Source of the DNA: Diploptera punctata
Lineage: Eukaryota > Arthropoda > Insecta > Blattodea > Blaberidae
NCBI GenBank assembly: GCA_030220185.1
Contig: JASPKZ010004204.1
Span: forward strand, 308,001-372,000
Reading direction: 5' to 3'
DNA length: 64,000 nt
The first letter of the stretch is position 1; each line of letters begins with the position of its first letter. Below, in pieces: positions 52,856 to 63,178 of this stretch. Made by a program: the position numbers and the translations under genes. The notes under the pieces are model-generated. The model was not told the DNA's origin. It searched no databases and saw nothing but the letters and a program-made list of their open reading frames with translations.

Positions 52856-55208
52856 AGTATAAAGAGAGAGTACAATAGAAGGAAAACTTTTAAATCTAAG
52901 ATGTGGGAACTGCTACTTTAAGACAGGACATGTGGTACGAATGGGGAATGAAAGACGTGCATGGAAGCTTCTTGTAGGAAAACCAGACTGAAAACGCCCA
53001 GTTGGTAGACAAAGAATGAGGTGGGAGAATAGTATTAACTATGATTTGACGGAAGTAGATTATACAGGGGATGATTGGAAAACATTGGCTCAGAATAGGG
53101 ATGTATGTAGAGCTTATGTCCGCTTGACCTTGAACCTACGGGGTGATAGTGTCAGTGAGTTAGTTAGTTAGATAGTTAGTTAGTATAAAGAGAGAGTACA
53201 ATAGAAGGAAAACTTTTAAATCTAAGATGTGGGAACTGCTACTTTAAGACAGGACATGTGGTACGAATGGGGAATGAAAGACGTGCATGGAAGCTTCTTG
53301 TAGGAAAACCAGACTGAAAACGCCCAGTTGGTAGACAAAGAATGAGGTGGGAGAATAGTATTAACTATGATTTGACGGAAGTAGATTATACAGGGGATGA
53401 TTGGAAAACATTGGCTCAGAATAGGGATGTATGTAGAGCTTATGTCCGCTTGACCATGAACCTACGGGGTGATAGTGTCAGTGAGTTAGTTAGTTAGATA
53501 GTTAGTTAGTATAAAGAGAGAGTACAATAGAAGGAAAACTTTTAAATCTAAGATGTGGGAACTGCTACTTTAAGACAGGACATGTGGTACGAATGGGGAA
53601 TGAAAGACGTGCATGGAAGCTTCTTGTAGGAAAACCAGACTGAAAACGCCCAGTTGGTAGACAAAGAATGAGTGGAAGGTGGAGAATAGTATTAACTATG
53701 ATTTGACGGAAGTAGATTATACAGGGGATGATTGGAAAACATTGGCTCAGAATAGGGATGTATGTAGAGCTTATGTCCGCTTGACCATGAACCTACGGGG
53801 TGATAGTGTCAGTGAGTTAGTTAGTTAGATAGTTAGTTAGTATAAAGAGAGAGTACAATAGAAGGAAAACTTTTAAATCTAAATGTGGGAACTGCTACTT
53901 TAAGACAGGACATGTGGTACGAATGGGGAATGAAAGACGTGCATGGAAGCTTCTTGTAGGAAAACCAGACTGAAAACGCCCAGTTGGTAGACAAAGAATG
54001 AGGTGGGAGAATAGTATTAACTATGATTTGACGGAAGTAGATTATACAGGGGATGATTGGAAAACATTGGCTCAGAATAGGGATGTATGTAGAGCTTATG
54101 TCCGCTTGACCTTGAACCTACGGGGTGATAGTGTCAGTGAGTTAGTTAGTTAGATAGTTAGTTAGTATAAAGAGAGAGTACAATAGAAGGAAAACTTTTA
54201 AATCTAAGATGTGGGAACTGCTACTTTAAGACAGGACATGTGGTACGAATGGGGAATGAAAGACGTGCATGGAAGCTTCTTGTAGGAAAACCAGACTGAA
54301 AACGCCCAGTTGGTAGACAAAGAATGAGGTGGGAGAATAGTATTAACTATGATTTGACGGAAGTAGATTATACAGGGGATGATTGGAAAACATTGGCTCA
54401 GAATAGGGATGTATGTAGAGCTTATGTCCGCTTGACCTTGAACCTACGGGGTGATAGTGTCAGTGAGTTAGTTAGTTAGATAGTTAGTTAGTATAAAGAG
54501 AGAGTACAATAGAAGGAAAACTTTTAAATCTAAGATGTGGGAACTGCTACTTTAAGACAGGACATGTGGTACGAATGGGGAATGAAAGACGTGCATGGAA
54601 GCTTCTTGTAGGAAAACCAGACTGAAAACGCCCAGTTGGTAGACAAAGAATGAGGTGGGAGAATAGTATTAACTATGATTTGACGGAAGATAGATTATAC
54701 AGGGGATGATTGGAAAACATTGGCTCAGAATAGGGATGTATGTAGAGCTTATGTCCGCTTGACCATGAACCTACGGGGTGATAGTGTCAGTGAGTTAGTT
54801 AGTTAGATAGTTAGTTAGTATAAAGAGAGAGTACAATAGAAGGAAAACTTTTAAATCTAAGATGTGGGAAATGCTACTTTAAGACAGGACATGTGGTACG
54901 AATGGGGAATGAAAGACGTGCATGGAAGCTTCTTGTAGGAAAACCAGACTGAAAACGCCCAGTTGGTAGACAAAGAATGAGGTGGGAGAATAGTATTAAC
55001 TATGATTTGACGGAAGTAGATTATACAGGGGATGATTGGAAAACATTGGCTCAGAATAGGGATGTATGTAGAGCTTATGTCCGCTTGACCATGAACCTAC
55101 GGGGTGATAGTGTCAGTGAGTTAGTTAGTTAGATAGTTAGTTAGTATAAAGAGAGAGTACAATAGAAGGAAAACTTTTAAATCTAAGATGTGGGAACTGC
55201 TACTTTAA
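52596..55208 (+). repeat. 326-bp tandem array of a LINE-X 3' end, eight units
   Basis: Unit boundaries (GACAGGACATG) lie at 52596, 52922, 53248, 53574, 53904, 54230, 54556 and 54883, ending at 55208. Steps are 326 bp except 330 and 327. Each unit has about 240 bp of LINE-X 3' end plus about 85 bp of 3' flank (AAAGAGAGAGTACAATAGAA, TCTAAGATGTGGGAACTGCT). Units are nearly identical; differences are a CCATGAACC/CCTTGAACC switch, a 5-bp insertion in the fourth, and AT inserted in the seventh. The first unit is still joined to the rest of the LINE. A young satellite-like array. Confidence 0.95.
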
Positions 55209-55485
55209 GAGGGCCCTCTCATGAAAAAATACATCAGTTCGGGCAATGTTAAAACTTACATCGGAAATAGAGGCGAAAATGAGAGCCACTGCTTCGTTGA
55301 GATCAAAGTTCCTCATTTGAATCACTTTCTGAATAAATTATTTTAACGAAAATTAAAATTTTGAAGCCCTAACTGCAGACGCTATGAAATTGCAGTGGCC
55401 ATACAGTATGGACGGTACATTCTACTCCGTATAGACGATAAAGTTGAGGCTTTCAGTAACCTCATATTAGAAAGAATTTTTACAA
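55209..55485. other. Spacer, nothing recognised
   Basis: No motif seen. Confidence 0.4.
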
Positions 55486-55665
55486 GTCCGTCACCGTGGC
55501 CTAGTCGGTAGAGTCCCTACCTTACACTCCGCCGGCCCTGGTTCTATTCTTGGCGGGGTAGGAGATTTTAAATCTCCACCTTGGGTCTGGGTGTGTGTGT
55601 GTCTGTCCTTGTATCTGTGTGAGATTTGAAGAATGTAAACAAACAGATAAAACAAAAAAAAAACA
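55486..55665 (+). mobile_element. SINE-G, single copy here
   Basis: The A box CGTGGCCTAGTCGGTAGAGT and B box TGGTTCTATTCTTGG are followed by GGGTCTGGGTGTGTGTGTGT and GTGTGAGATTTGAAG. tRNA-like spacing. Pol III retroposon by its boxes; no target duplication identified. Confidence 0.7.
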
Positions 55666-55989
55666 AAAAAAGGTAAAACGAGAAAGAAAACTAATACAAA
55701 CAAAAAAAGAAAAGAAAAGAATTATATGACAGACACCGAAAACGAAGCTCATGAAACGACTTCCTGCTCCCTTGATGACTTAATTCGTAACTTTTATGAC
55801 TGAAGAAAGACACAGCATATCGGAGATATAAACTCACAAAAATTACATAAATCCCAATCACTGTAAACAGTTACGTAACAATAATAAATAATCAGGCTAT
55901 CAGAAATGACAAACTTACAGAAACAAATAACAATAATTCAGAAAATCAGAAAATTTTAATAAAATGGGCGTAGAAAGGAAAGACACTCA
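55666..55989. other. A-rich stretch, nothing recognised
   Basis: A/AC-rich runs at 55650-55720 give low-complexity frames on the other strand. Otherwise nothing. Confidence 0.45.
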
Positions 55990-56640
55990 AGTAAAAAAGC
56001 TATCTGTTTTTTAACAAACTAACGACAATTTTACAAGAATAACCTTAACTCCTAAAGATAAAGTACAGACAATAAGTGAATTACTACTGACTATTTAACT
56101 CATGCTCCAAATGGGAGTCAATGACCAATCACATTTCAATGATTTTTTATTTACAATCAATCACAGTCGTTTTTCACCCCGATTTTATCACTTTAATTTT
56201 ATCACTGTAAAATCAAGCTCCTCCTTTTTAACATTCTGAATAGGTCATAGCATTATTTTGTAGTGACCCCATGTGGCTACCAGATTGTATATATAGTGCA
56301 CGAATATAACCTTAACGTGGTTGCGGGAGATAATATAAAAACATTTGTAGCAATTGATTATGCCACAAAAAAAAATAAACCACTCTTTGCACTTTCTTAA
56401 ACGTATTTTTTCCCAGGTAATAACGTTCCAGATAAATATAATTGACATATTACATCATAGGACATCAGAAATTAATTAATATACAGTTTGATGTGTTTCA
56501 TTGTTTTCTCCACTAGGGTGCATTTTTACAATATTGCGATCCTTTTGGCAATACATAATATGATCTGTTTGCCGTGATAAACAAGTGAAACACAATTTCT
56601 CATTTGTTTTCAAACATCGCCATTTACATTAAATATACAA
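55990..56640 (-). repeat. Unnamed interspersed repeat, copy 2
   Basis: Reverse partner of 4436-5122: TGTTTCATTGTTTTCTCCAC, TTTTTACAATATTGCGATCC, AAGCTCCTCCTTTTTAAC and TAACTCATGCTCCAAATGG. Moderately diverged. Unknown class. Confidence 0.65.
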
Positions 56641-56729
56641 ATACTTTAAAATAACTATATTTAAATAATGATTTGTGAGTAAAGAGCTGAATTTTATTCA
56701 CTGCTCATTTTGAGAGTCGTGAATTTACG

Positions 56730-57420
56730 GTATTGATAATTTGGAAATCACTCATGGCATTACTTATGATAAATCCACAAGAGAGAGAACATATTCATTT
56801 CTCTTATTTTACAGAAAATGGCGAAAAGAAAGTTATGAAACTAATAAAAACAAAAGCAGAAGGGACTGACCGTATAAATATGACTCTACTAAACAAAATA
56901 TTCGCTATTATGTTACACACTAAAACTTATGGTTTTAATTCCCTACTAGAAACCTCTACATATCTCACTCCGAACGATTTTCGAGCCATTAGTATTTTAC
57001 CTACCCTTTCAAAAATTTTGGAACTATTAGTCTGACTGATTCCTGACTCAATACGATCGTTTAGATCAATATCAATCAAGCTTCAGGACATAATACAAAT
57101 ACTGCTCTACTGAATATATGCGAAGACATACGCGAAGCGTTTGGTAATCGAAAACTTACTATTCTTATTCTATTTGAATTTAGTAAAGCATTCGACGATG
57201 TTGACTTGGTCTTATTGTTGCATAAGCTTTTCGATAGTGTCCCATAATGGTTCAACTGCTACCTTCGTGAGCGCCAGCAGTCTGTTGCAGGAAATACTAC
57301 ATTACGTTCATCTTGGACCTTCTCTAGAGGCGGAGTGCCACAGCGTTCAGTCCATGTGTGCAGCTACAGTTAGAATTTTTAATATATTTACACAGTCTAT
57401 TTCATTAAAATAAAAATGAA
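56730..57420 (+). pseudogene. Jockey-type LINE RT fingers and palm, frameshifted
   Basis: It reads KAEGTDRINMTLLNKIFAIM, a gap, then STYLTPNDFRAISILPTLSK and ILELLV. After a stop come shifted QYQSSFRTGHNT-like, LFEFSKAFDDVD (motif A region, D kept) and SRGGVPQ-like (motif B region) blocks. This order (fingers, DFRPISxLPxLSK, xDFSKAFD, GVPQG) is the Jockey/CR1 RT pattern. Motif C is absent. Several frameshifts and stops. Confidence 0.75.
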
Positions 57421-57715
57421 TTGTCTTTATCATCCTTGTGGCAATCCGCTAATGAGAAAAGTGTTTACTAATAGTAAGGACTAATATTGAATTTTTTCAG
57501 AACACTCTGTATAATTGTGTAAATACAGAAAATGAAAGTAAGGCTAAACAATGAATAAAGATTGAGAATATGATAAGTAAATTGACAGTTAAATGGTCTT
57601 AGCAAAGTGTTTTAACAGTACTTTACTTTACACAATCGATAATAACAATATGTAGTAGTATTTAGATACAAGACAGTCAATTATTTACATTATTCATAAC
57701 GTATACTAGCCTTAT
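57421..57715. other. AT-rich stretch, nothing recognised
   Basis: No motif seen. Confidence 0.4.
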
Positions 57716-57805
57716 TGAAATTCTTTTTCTTCTTCTTCTTCCTTCCAAGTATTAGGCCAAGGCCTGTTACGATCCTATAGAAAATTTTCCCTCCGGCATT
57801 TGAGG
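57716..57805 (-). mobile_element. LINE 3'-end fragment with (GAA)n tail
   Basis: The reverse of 50789-50888: GGAGGGAAAATTTTCTATAG, GATCGTAACAGGCCTTGGCC, TAATACTTGGAAGGAAGAAG. A related, longer piece is the C-terminal end at 29.7-29.8 kb. Confidence 0.7.
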
Positions 57806-58212
57806 GAAATTCTCGTATAAGACTTGAAAGCATAATAATAGTCCCTTCGATTGGTTGCTGGCCAAAGGAAGGCAAGACCAATGATGGGGCTGCCATCTTA
57901 TAGCCTCTGGTCAGGCTTTTCTGGAGAAGAAAAGAAAATAAAGGAAAGAAGAAATGGAAGAAAGGAAAGACTCCCTAGCCCTCGGATGCCCTAATAGCGT
58001 CGGTGTCGAAAAAAAACAAGAGTTAACCAAGAGAGGTTAGATAGTAAAGTTAGAGTGCAAAACACAAGTAAGTGGAAGAAATGTTTTGCACAGCTTGGGC
58101 ACCTTGTGGTCGCCATCCACATATCCCCTAGATGAGAACCTCTTCTGCCGATAATTTGAGTTACGGGTACATACAGTTACACTATTATCAATTTACTTAA
58201 ATGACTGGTTTA
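57806..58212. other. Unassigned stretch
   Basis: A purine-rich run at 57915-57975 and a GC-richer end (CACCTTGTGGTCGCCATCCA). No family recognised. Confidence 0.4.
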
Positions 58213-59783
58213 TCAATATATAAAAATGAATGTTTGTTTGTTTGTACTTTATGCGCGGTCATACTGTTGATCCGATTGTGATGGGGTTTTTACAAAATGT
58301 TCACGAGATTCCCGGGATGAACATAGGCTATAAGAGAGTTGAGATACTAAACTGCTACTTACTTACTTACTCACTGGCACTATCGAACCCGTAGGTTCAT
58401 GGCCGCGCGGACATAAGCTCTCCATACATCCCTATCCTGAGGTAATGCTTTCCAATTATTCCCTGTAAAATCTACTTACCTCAAATCATAGTTAATGTTG
58501 TTCTCCCACCTCATTCTTGGTCTACCAACTGGGCGTTTTCCTTCTGATTTTCCTTGAAGTTTCCATGCACGTCTTTCATTCCCCATACGCGCAACATGTC
58601 CTGCCCATCGCAGTCTACGAGACTTAACTCTTCTTATTATATCTGGCTTTCTATAAAGACCATGTACTTCATTGGTATGTAGTCTTCTCCATTCACCTGT
58701 CTGTTCATCTCTCTTTGGTCCAAACATTTTCCTAGGAACTTTATTCTCAAATACTCGTAATCTCCTTCCCTTCCTTAAAGTAAGAGTCCATGTTTCGTAC
58801 CCATATAATATAACTGGTAGAATAATAGTTTTATATATTTTCAGCTTAACGTTTTTTGAAAGGAGTTGGGACATCAAAAGCTCTGCAATGCATAATAGCA
58901 TGCATTTCCAGAATTGAGCCTATGTTTAATTTCGCTACACCCTTAAAAAAACACCCTTTGTAGTGAAAAACGTGAAAAAGTCCCTTTTTTTACCCTTAAA
59001 TGGCGTACGCTGCCTAAACCATAACAAATACAGAAAATTAATGTACATAGAATTGAATATCTCAAAAAAACTCTACAAAAAAAATCCGCGACAGCATATT
59101 TTTATCTTTAGCAGATAACACACAATAGCCATTTTTGGTTTAATTAATACCAAGGAGATCGGGATAAGTAGATTCCCAGGTAAGCATGTGCTGCCATATC
59201 ATTCATCCGATTGTCATGGGACTTTTTTGCAAAATGATCAGGATTTTCTCGGGATGATTATAGGTTATAAGAGAGTTTTAATAATCAAGCCCTTCACCCT
59301 TAAAAATCACCTTCTCTAGTAAAAAACGTGAAAAACATGTCGCTTTTTTAAGCTTAAATGGCCTACGCTGCCTAAACCATAACAAATACACACAATTATT
59401 GTACACAGAATTGAATATCTAAAAAAAACTACAGAAAATTCCACGACAGCATATGTTTATCTTTTAAGGATAATTCACAATAACCATTTTTGTCTTTCAT
59501 TGATGCAAAGAAGATCGGGATAAGTAGATTCCCGGGCTAGCATAGCAGCGCATGGCGGGTATTCTTTTAAGGATAACTCAAAATAACGAATTTTGTCTTT
59601 CGGCTCATTTATACCAAGTACATCGGGATGCGTAGATTCCCGGGCAACGCCGGGTAATCAGCACGGAGTATCTAAAAATAATAACGATATAAATTTATAT
59701 TAATTTTTCCTTTTACTTATTCAACTAAATGCAAAAACACATAATTTATTTAGGTGTAGCAGCGCACGCTGGGTATTAGCTAG
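58213..59783 (+). mobile_element. Helitron with internal tandem repeats
   Basis: It starts TCAATATATAAAAATGAATG and ends GCGCACGCTGGGTATTAGCTAG, between A and T. An internal copy of the 3' hairpin (CCCGGGCAACGCCGGGTAAT) lies near 59638. The body repeats in tandem: GTCATGGGACTTTTTTGCAA type blocks at 58280 and 59213, AACCATAACAAATACA at 59018 and 59373, GGGATAAGTAGATTCCC at 59161 and 59517. No RepHel coding region, so it is non-autonomous. Same family as 3632-4031. Confidence 0.85.
58359..58933 (-). pseudogene. LINE-X C-terminal end inside the Helitron
   Basis: The minus frame 58476-58901 (141 residues) is the longest open LINE-X stretch: SQLLSKNVKLKIYKTIILPV, YGYETWTLTLRKGRR, MFGPKRDEQTGEWRRLHTNE, RLRWAGHVARMGNERRAWKL, KSEGKRPVGRPRMRWENNIN. 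Tail (AAGT)n at its left end. GCTAC at 58354-58358 and 58934-58938 is the likely target duplication. It splits the Helitron's first repeat unit, so it is younger than the Helitron. Confidence 0.88.
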
Positions 59784-59904
59784 TACTTTATACATTTTTT
59801 AAAATGCATTTGTGAGGCAACTAAACGAAGTGTAATCGCAAGGAACGATAGTGAGGTAATAGGGTAGGATTTTCATCTAAGAATCCAATAAGACATATAA
59901 GAAC

Positions 59905-60397
59905 TATAATTGCTATTATCGAACCGCGGATTGTGGCAGCGAGGACGTAAACGTTCCTTACATCCCTATCCTAATATGTTTTCCAATCATCCCCTATACA
60001 ATTTACTTCCTTCAAATCATGGTTAATGTTATTCTCTCACCTCTTTCGTGGCCTATCTACGTGGCACATTCCCTCTAGTTTTCTTTCTAGGAGTTTCTAA
60101 GGCCCTCTTTGTTCCATTTTCATGCCATATTGTCGTGCCATCGCAGTCTATAGGACTTAACTTTTCTTATTATAACTGTAAATATCATGTAGCTAACTGT
60201 TATGAAGTCGTCTCCATTTGCATATCTGTTCATCTCTCATTGGCCTATTTTTTTCCCCTAAGTGCAATGTACTCAAATACTCCTATTCTTTTCTCCTCCC
60301 TTAAATTATAAATCAATGTTTCGCATTCATATAGTACAACTGGGAGAATAAGAGTCTTATATATTTTCAGTTTAATTTTTTTAGAGAAGTTGAGACG
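59905..60397 (-). pseudogene. LINE-X C-terminal end, old copy
   Basis: It has the same order as 58359-58933 (TATCGAACC..., TCCCTATCCTAATATG, CATGGTTAATGTTATTCTC, GTACAACTGGGAGAATAAG) but with indels and no usable frame. Confidence 0.75.
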
Positions 60398-60438
60398 AAT
60401 AAATAATAATAATTTATTTTACCAGGTGAAGTTAAGGC
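60398..60438 (-). mobile_element. CR1/L2-type LINE 3' tip
   Basis: AATAATAATAATTTATTTTA then CCAGGTGAAGTTAAGGCC equals the reversed 3' tip seen at 40066. Only about 40 bp remain. Confidence 0.5.
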
Positions 60439-60439
60439 C

Positions 60440-60800
60440 GATTGTTGTGATCTCTGAGGAAAGTTGCCTCGTATACAGCGGTCCGGGTCAGAATGCATTT
60501 GTTGAACGATCCCCGGTCGGGACAGGATTCATAAGTGATGATTTTTTCCAGATTTTCCTCAGCTATAAGACAAATGTCAGGAAATGTTGTGGTCCATGTT
60601 GACCCCGAACATCATCTGAGCTTCATAACCATCAATATTATCTTCACCTTCTTTAGTATGAATGAATGAGTGAATGGCGTATCTTGTCTTAAATGTTCAT
60701 GTTGTCTCTTAGGTGGCCCTGGTATTTAGTTGATCATTCATCCAAGGAGGTCCTCCATGTTCAATAATTGTTCATATTTGTGTAATTTAATTCGGTGAAG
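60440..60800 (+). mobile_element. SINE-B
   Basis: It contains CGATCCCCGGTCGGGACAGG, GACAAATGTCAGGAAATGTT, CCCGAACATCATCTGAGC and TTGTCTCTTAGGTGGCCCTG. The head with the A box is degraded. Confidence 0.75.
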
Positions 60801-60832
60801 CGGAATAGAAAATCATGGGGTTTTAACATCAT

Positions 60833-60833
<1 letters not shown>

Positions 60834-60875
<42 letters not shown>

Positions 60876-60955
60876 TCTCTCTCTCTCTTTCTTTCTCTCT
60901 GCCCCTTCCACTCCCTACCTGCCTCCTCCCCCCCCCCTCTCTCTCTCTCTTTCCC
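60834..60955. repeat. (CT)n low-complexity tract
   Basis: Long CT run with C-rich interruptions, giving Leu-Ser repeats in the local frame that are not a real protein. Confidence 0.9.
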
Positions 60956-60974
60956 TTTGCTTTATATAACTGTT

Positions 60975-61343
60975 AACCATTGAATGCCGAAATCTATCTT
61001 GAAATTTCTCCCAGAGAATCGTTGGGACGTACCCAGGCCTTGTTCAAAGTTACCTGTCATTTTCATTTGCAATGGACAGAAATCGAAGCCAGAATCCAGA
61101 AATGACAATCCACTGTGCGAAACAGATGGACGTCCCCGCGTAAGTAGAATGGAGCGGTGTTTGACTGGACGCGGAGCGGGGCAGTTGATCAGGATTATCC
61201 ATTTTACCAAGTCAGGAGTTGCATTACTTCCCTGGACTTTAGTGTCTTGCAGTTAAAAGCGGCATATATTTTTGGTCACTGTTTTAGTATGTCACAACGC
61301 ATATCTGAGAGAAATTTAAAGGCAAGTTTCGGCATGCAATGGC
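60975..61343. mobile_element. MITE with about 45-bp TIRs
   Basis: The left end ACCATTGAATGCCGAAATCT ...TTGAAATTTCTCCCAGAGA pairs with the right end near 61300-61343 (reverse GGCCATTGCATGCCGAAACT ...TTTAAATTTCTCTCAGATA). Length is about 370 bp. The frames found on both strands arise from this palindromy. No transposase. Superfamily not assigned. Confidence 0.8.
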
Positions 61344-61624
61344 CTTGATAGTTTCCTTGTTAGTTTTACTTCTCCCTTTATTGGTACTCGTACTTTTACA
61401 TGCCCGAAAACATCCGGGTTTTATTGGGTCACGGTCAATCGGGAAAATACTTATAACTCCAGATCACACTCACACTTTCTTCAACACAAAAGGACATAGA
61501 AGGCGTCCTTGGATGAGAGATCAGTTAAATGCCAGGGCCATCAAAGTGACAACACGAATATTTAAGACACTTTACACGCCATTCAATCATTCATACTAAA
61601 CAAGAAGAAGATGATTTTGTTGCT
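61344..61624. other. Spacer; one short frame without motif
   Basis: The frame at 61339-61599 starts with a hydrophobic Leu-rich run and then RRRPWMRDQLNARA; I recognise no family. Confidence 0.35.
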
Positions 61625-61750
61625 TATGATGCTGAGATGATGTTCGGGGTTCATTTTGACCATAATATATCCCGACATTTGTCTTACAGGCGAGGAAAAT
61701 CCTCGAAAAAATCCTCACTTGGGAAACTTGTTCCGACCGGGGATCGTATA
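61625..61750 (-). mobile_element. SINE-B/C core fragment
   Basis: The minus strand CGATCCCCGGTCGGAACAAG, ATTTTCCTCGCCTGTAAGAC and CCCCGAACATCATCTCAGC equals the shared core of SINE-B and SINE-C. Confidence 0.7.
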
Positions 61751-62536
61751 TTTCAGACCAAGTTTGAAACATCCTGTATTGCTTCGTAGCAAGCAATAAC
61801 TGTTTGGAAATGTATAATTAATGTGGAAAAAACATAAAATCATTAAATTTCACAATGCATTTTGACATCAGCTAGGTATAATGTTGTTTATGAAATCATA
61901 CCAACATAACAACTTCATGTCATTCACCTAGTGCTGATACAAATGTATACACTAGGGGGGGATACTATTGCATAAATACGTAATAAGCAAGATTAAACAG
62001 TAACATAACAGACGATGAATCATAAAACACTGGACTCACTCAGGTATTTGATGCACATCTCAGTTGATAATAAAAATCAGGCTTCCATATCAACAATCCT
62101 ATAAATGTTAGGTAAAAAATATATACTGTAGCTATAGATAAAACAACGGGTTCACGGGAAATAATTTAACTTGAAAAATGACCAACATGAGAGTAGTGTG
62201 CTGTAATCATCCCCCCTTATCTTCTGCACACTATGAAGAAGTTGGCAACCCAGCCTATAATACTCCAGAGTTATGAAGATTTTGATTTTATTTCTTGGTA
62301 ACTTGTAAGAATAATGCATGTTTTCGGTTCAAAATTTTCTTTTCTGAAAAGTAGCAGTTTTATACTTAGCAACTTATTCCCAGAGACCACAGTTTAAAAA
62401 TATATTATTTTTTTTTCGAAAAGTAGCTATTTTAATCTCAGTAACTTTTTTCAAGAGACCATAGTTACATGCAATAAAACCGACCAGTAAAAAATATTTT
62501 TCTTGTAACAGACAAAAACGAGATAGCATTCAAAAC
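61751..62536. other. AT-rich stretch, nothing recognised
   Basis: CGAAAAGTAGC / CTGAAAAGTAGC recurs with flanks at 62346 and 62417, a small internal duplication of about 70 bp. No gene. Confidence 0.45.
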
Positions 62537-62890
62537 TTAACCCTGGAACCTGATGGCGGGGTCTTGGTGACTCCACAGTTATTTCTATTCATCTCAACAG
62601 TCATAATTTCGGACTAACTTCTTCATAACTTTGTGAGAATTCAGTTCTAACCTTGTTCTTTAAGTGGTGAGAGTATTGTGAGTTTTCATAAAATAGTGTA
62701 CAAGAAGGAGAGGGAAATATTGTTGTGCTAGTAGTTGGGGGTCATACAATCCCGCCGTCAGGTAATTATGTGTGTTTTTCTTCAAACTGAATTTCGTGAT
62801 TAGGCCTATAGGCTGTCAAGTCTTTCAATTATATAGTAATTATCTATGTTAGTGAAACAGTAATGTCTTACTTTTTATTTTATTTTTATA

Positions 62891-62950
62891 ATGGCATTTT
62901 CAAGTAAATGGCTGTCAAGTGATGAAATAAGTGAACTCGAAAACAAACTG
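62891..62950 (+). pseudogene. piggyBac transposase N-terminal remnant
   Basis: The ATG at 62891 gives MAFSSKWLSSDEISELENKL, an acidic start like those of piggyBac transposases, then SINE-A cuts in. Near 63230-63360 broken frames show R-x-x-YNFCP and, shifted, CVDCNNPM...PLLCASCSEL, resembling the C-terminal cysteine-rich domain. The catalytic DDD core is gone. Confidence 0.65.
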
Positions 62951-62951
62951 A

Positions 62952-63178
62952 TAGTAAAGTGATCCCACTACAGGCCTCAAGAGGCCCTTGGGGTAGTAGG
63001 AGGTTAAGGTTCCCACTTTTTCTGGACAATCAGCACTTGATATCAGCCGGGTTGTCAGCCCTGCATGACGGCCGCCTTTACTCCCAGAAGAAGCGTCTGG
63101 TACTCATTTCCATTGGAGATGAGTCGACTCCTGGGCCATAGTGCCACCAGAAGGTTTGGGTCAGTTTAAAAATCCTGG
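62952..63178 (-). mobile_element. SINE-A lacking its tRNA head
   Basis: From the tail AGTAAAGTGATCCCACTACA to AGTTTAAAAATCCTGGGG. The tRNA-like head is missing, so it was 5'-truncated on insertion or lost in the deletion. Confidence 0.85.

Noticed and set aside
52596..55208. CRISPR-like array
   Set aside because: Units are 326 bp, fully repeated without unique spacers, and derive from a LINE. The genome is eukaryotic.
55491..55752. Hydrophobic minus frames resembling membrane proteins
   Set aside because: They read the complement of an A-rich tract plus the reversed SINE-G head; the Phe/Leu content is compositional.
60795..60983. Leu-Ser rich frame
   Set aside because: Translation of the (CT)n tract.
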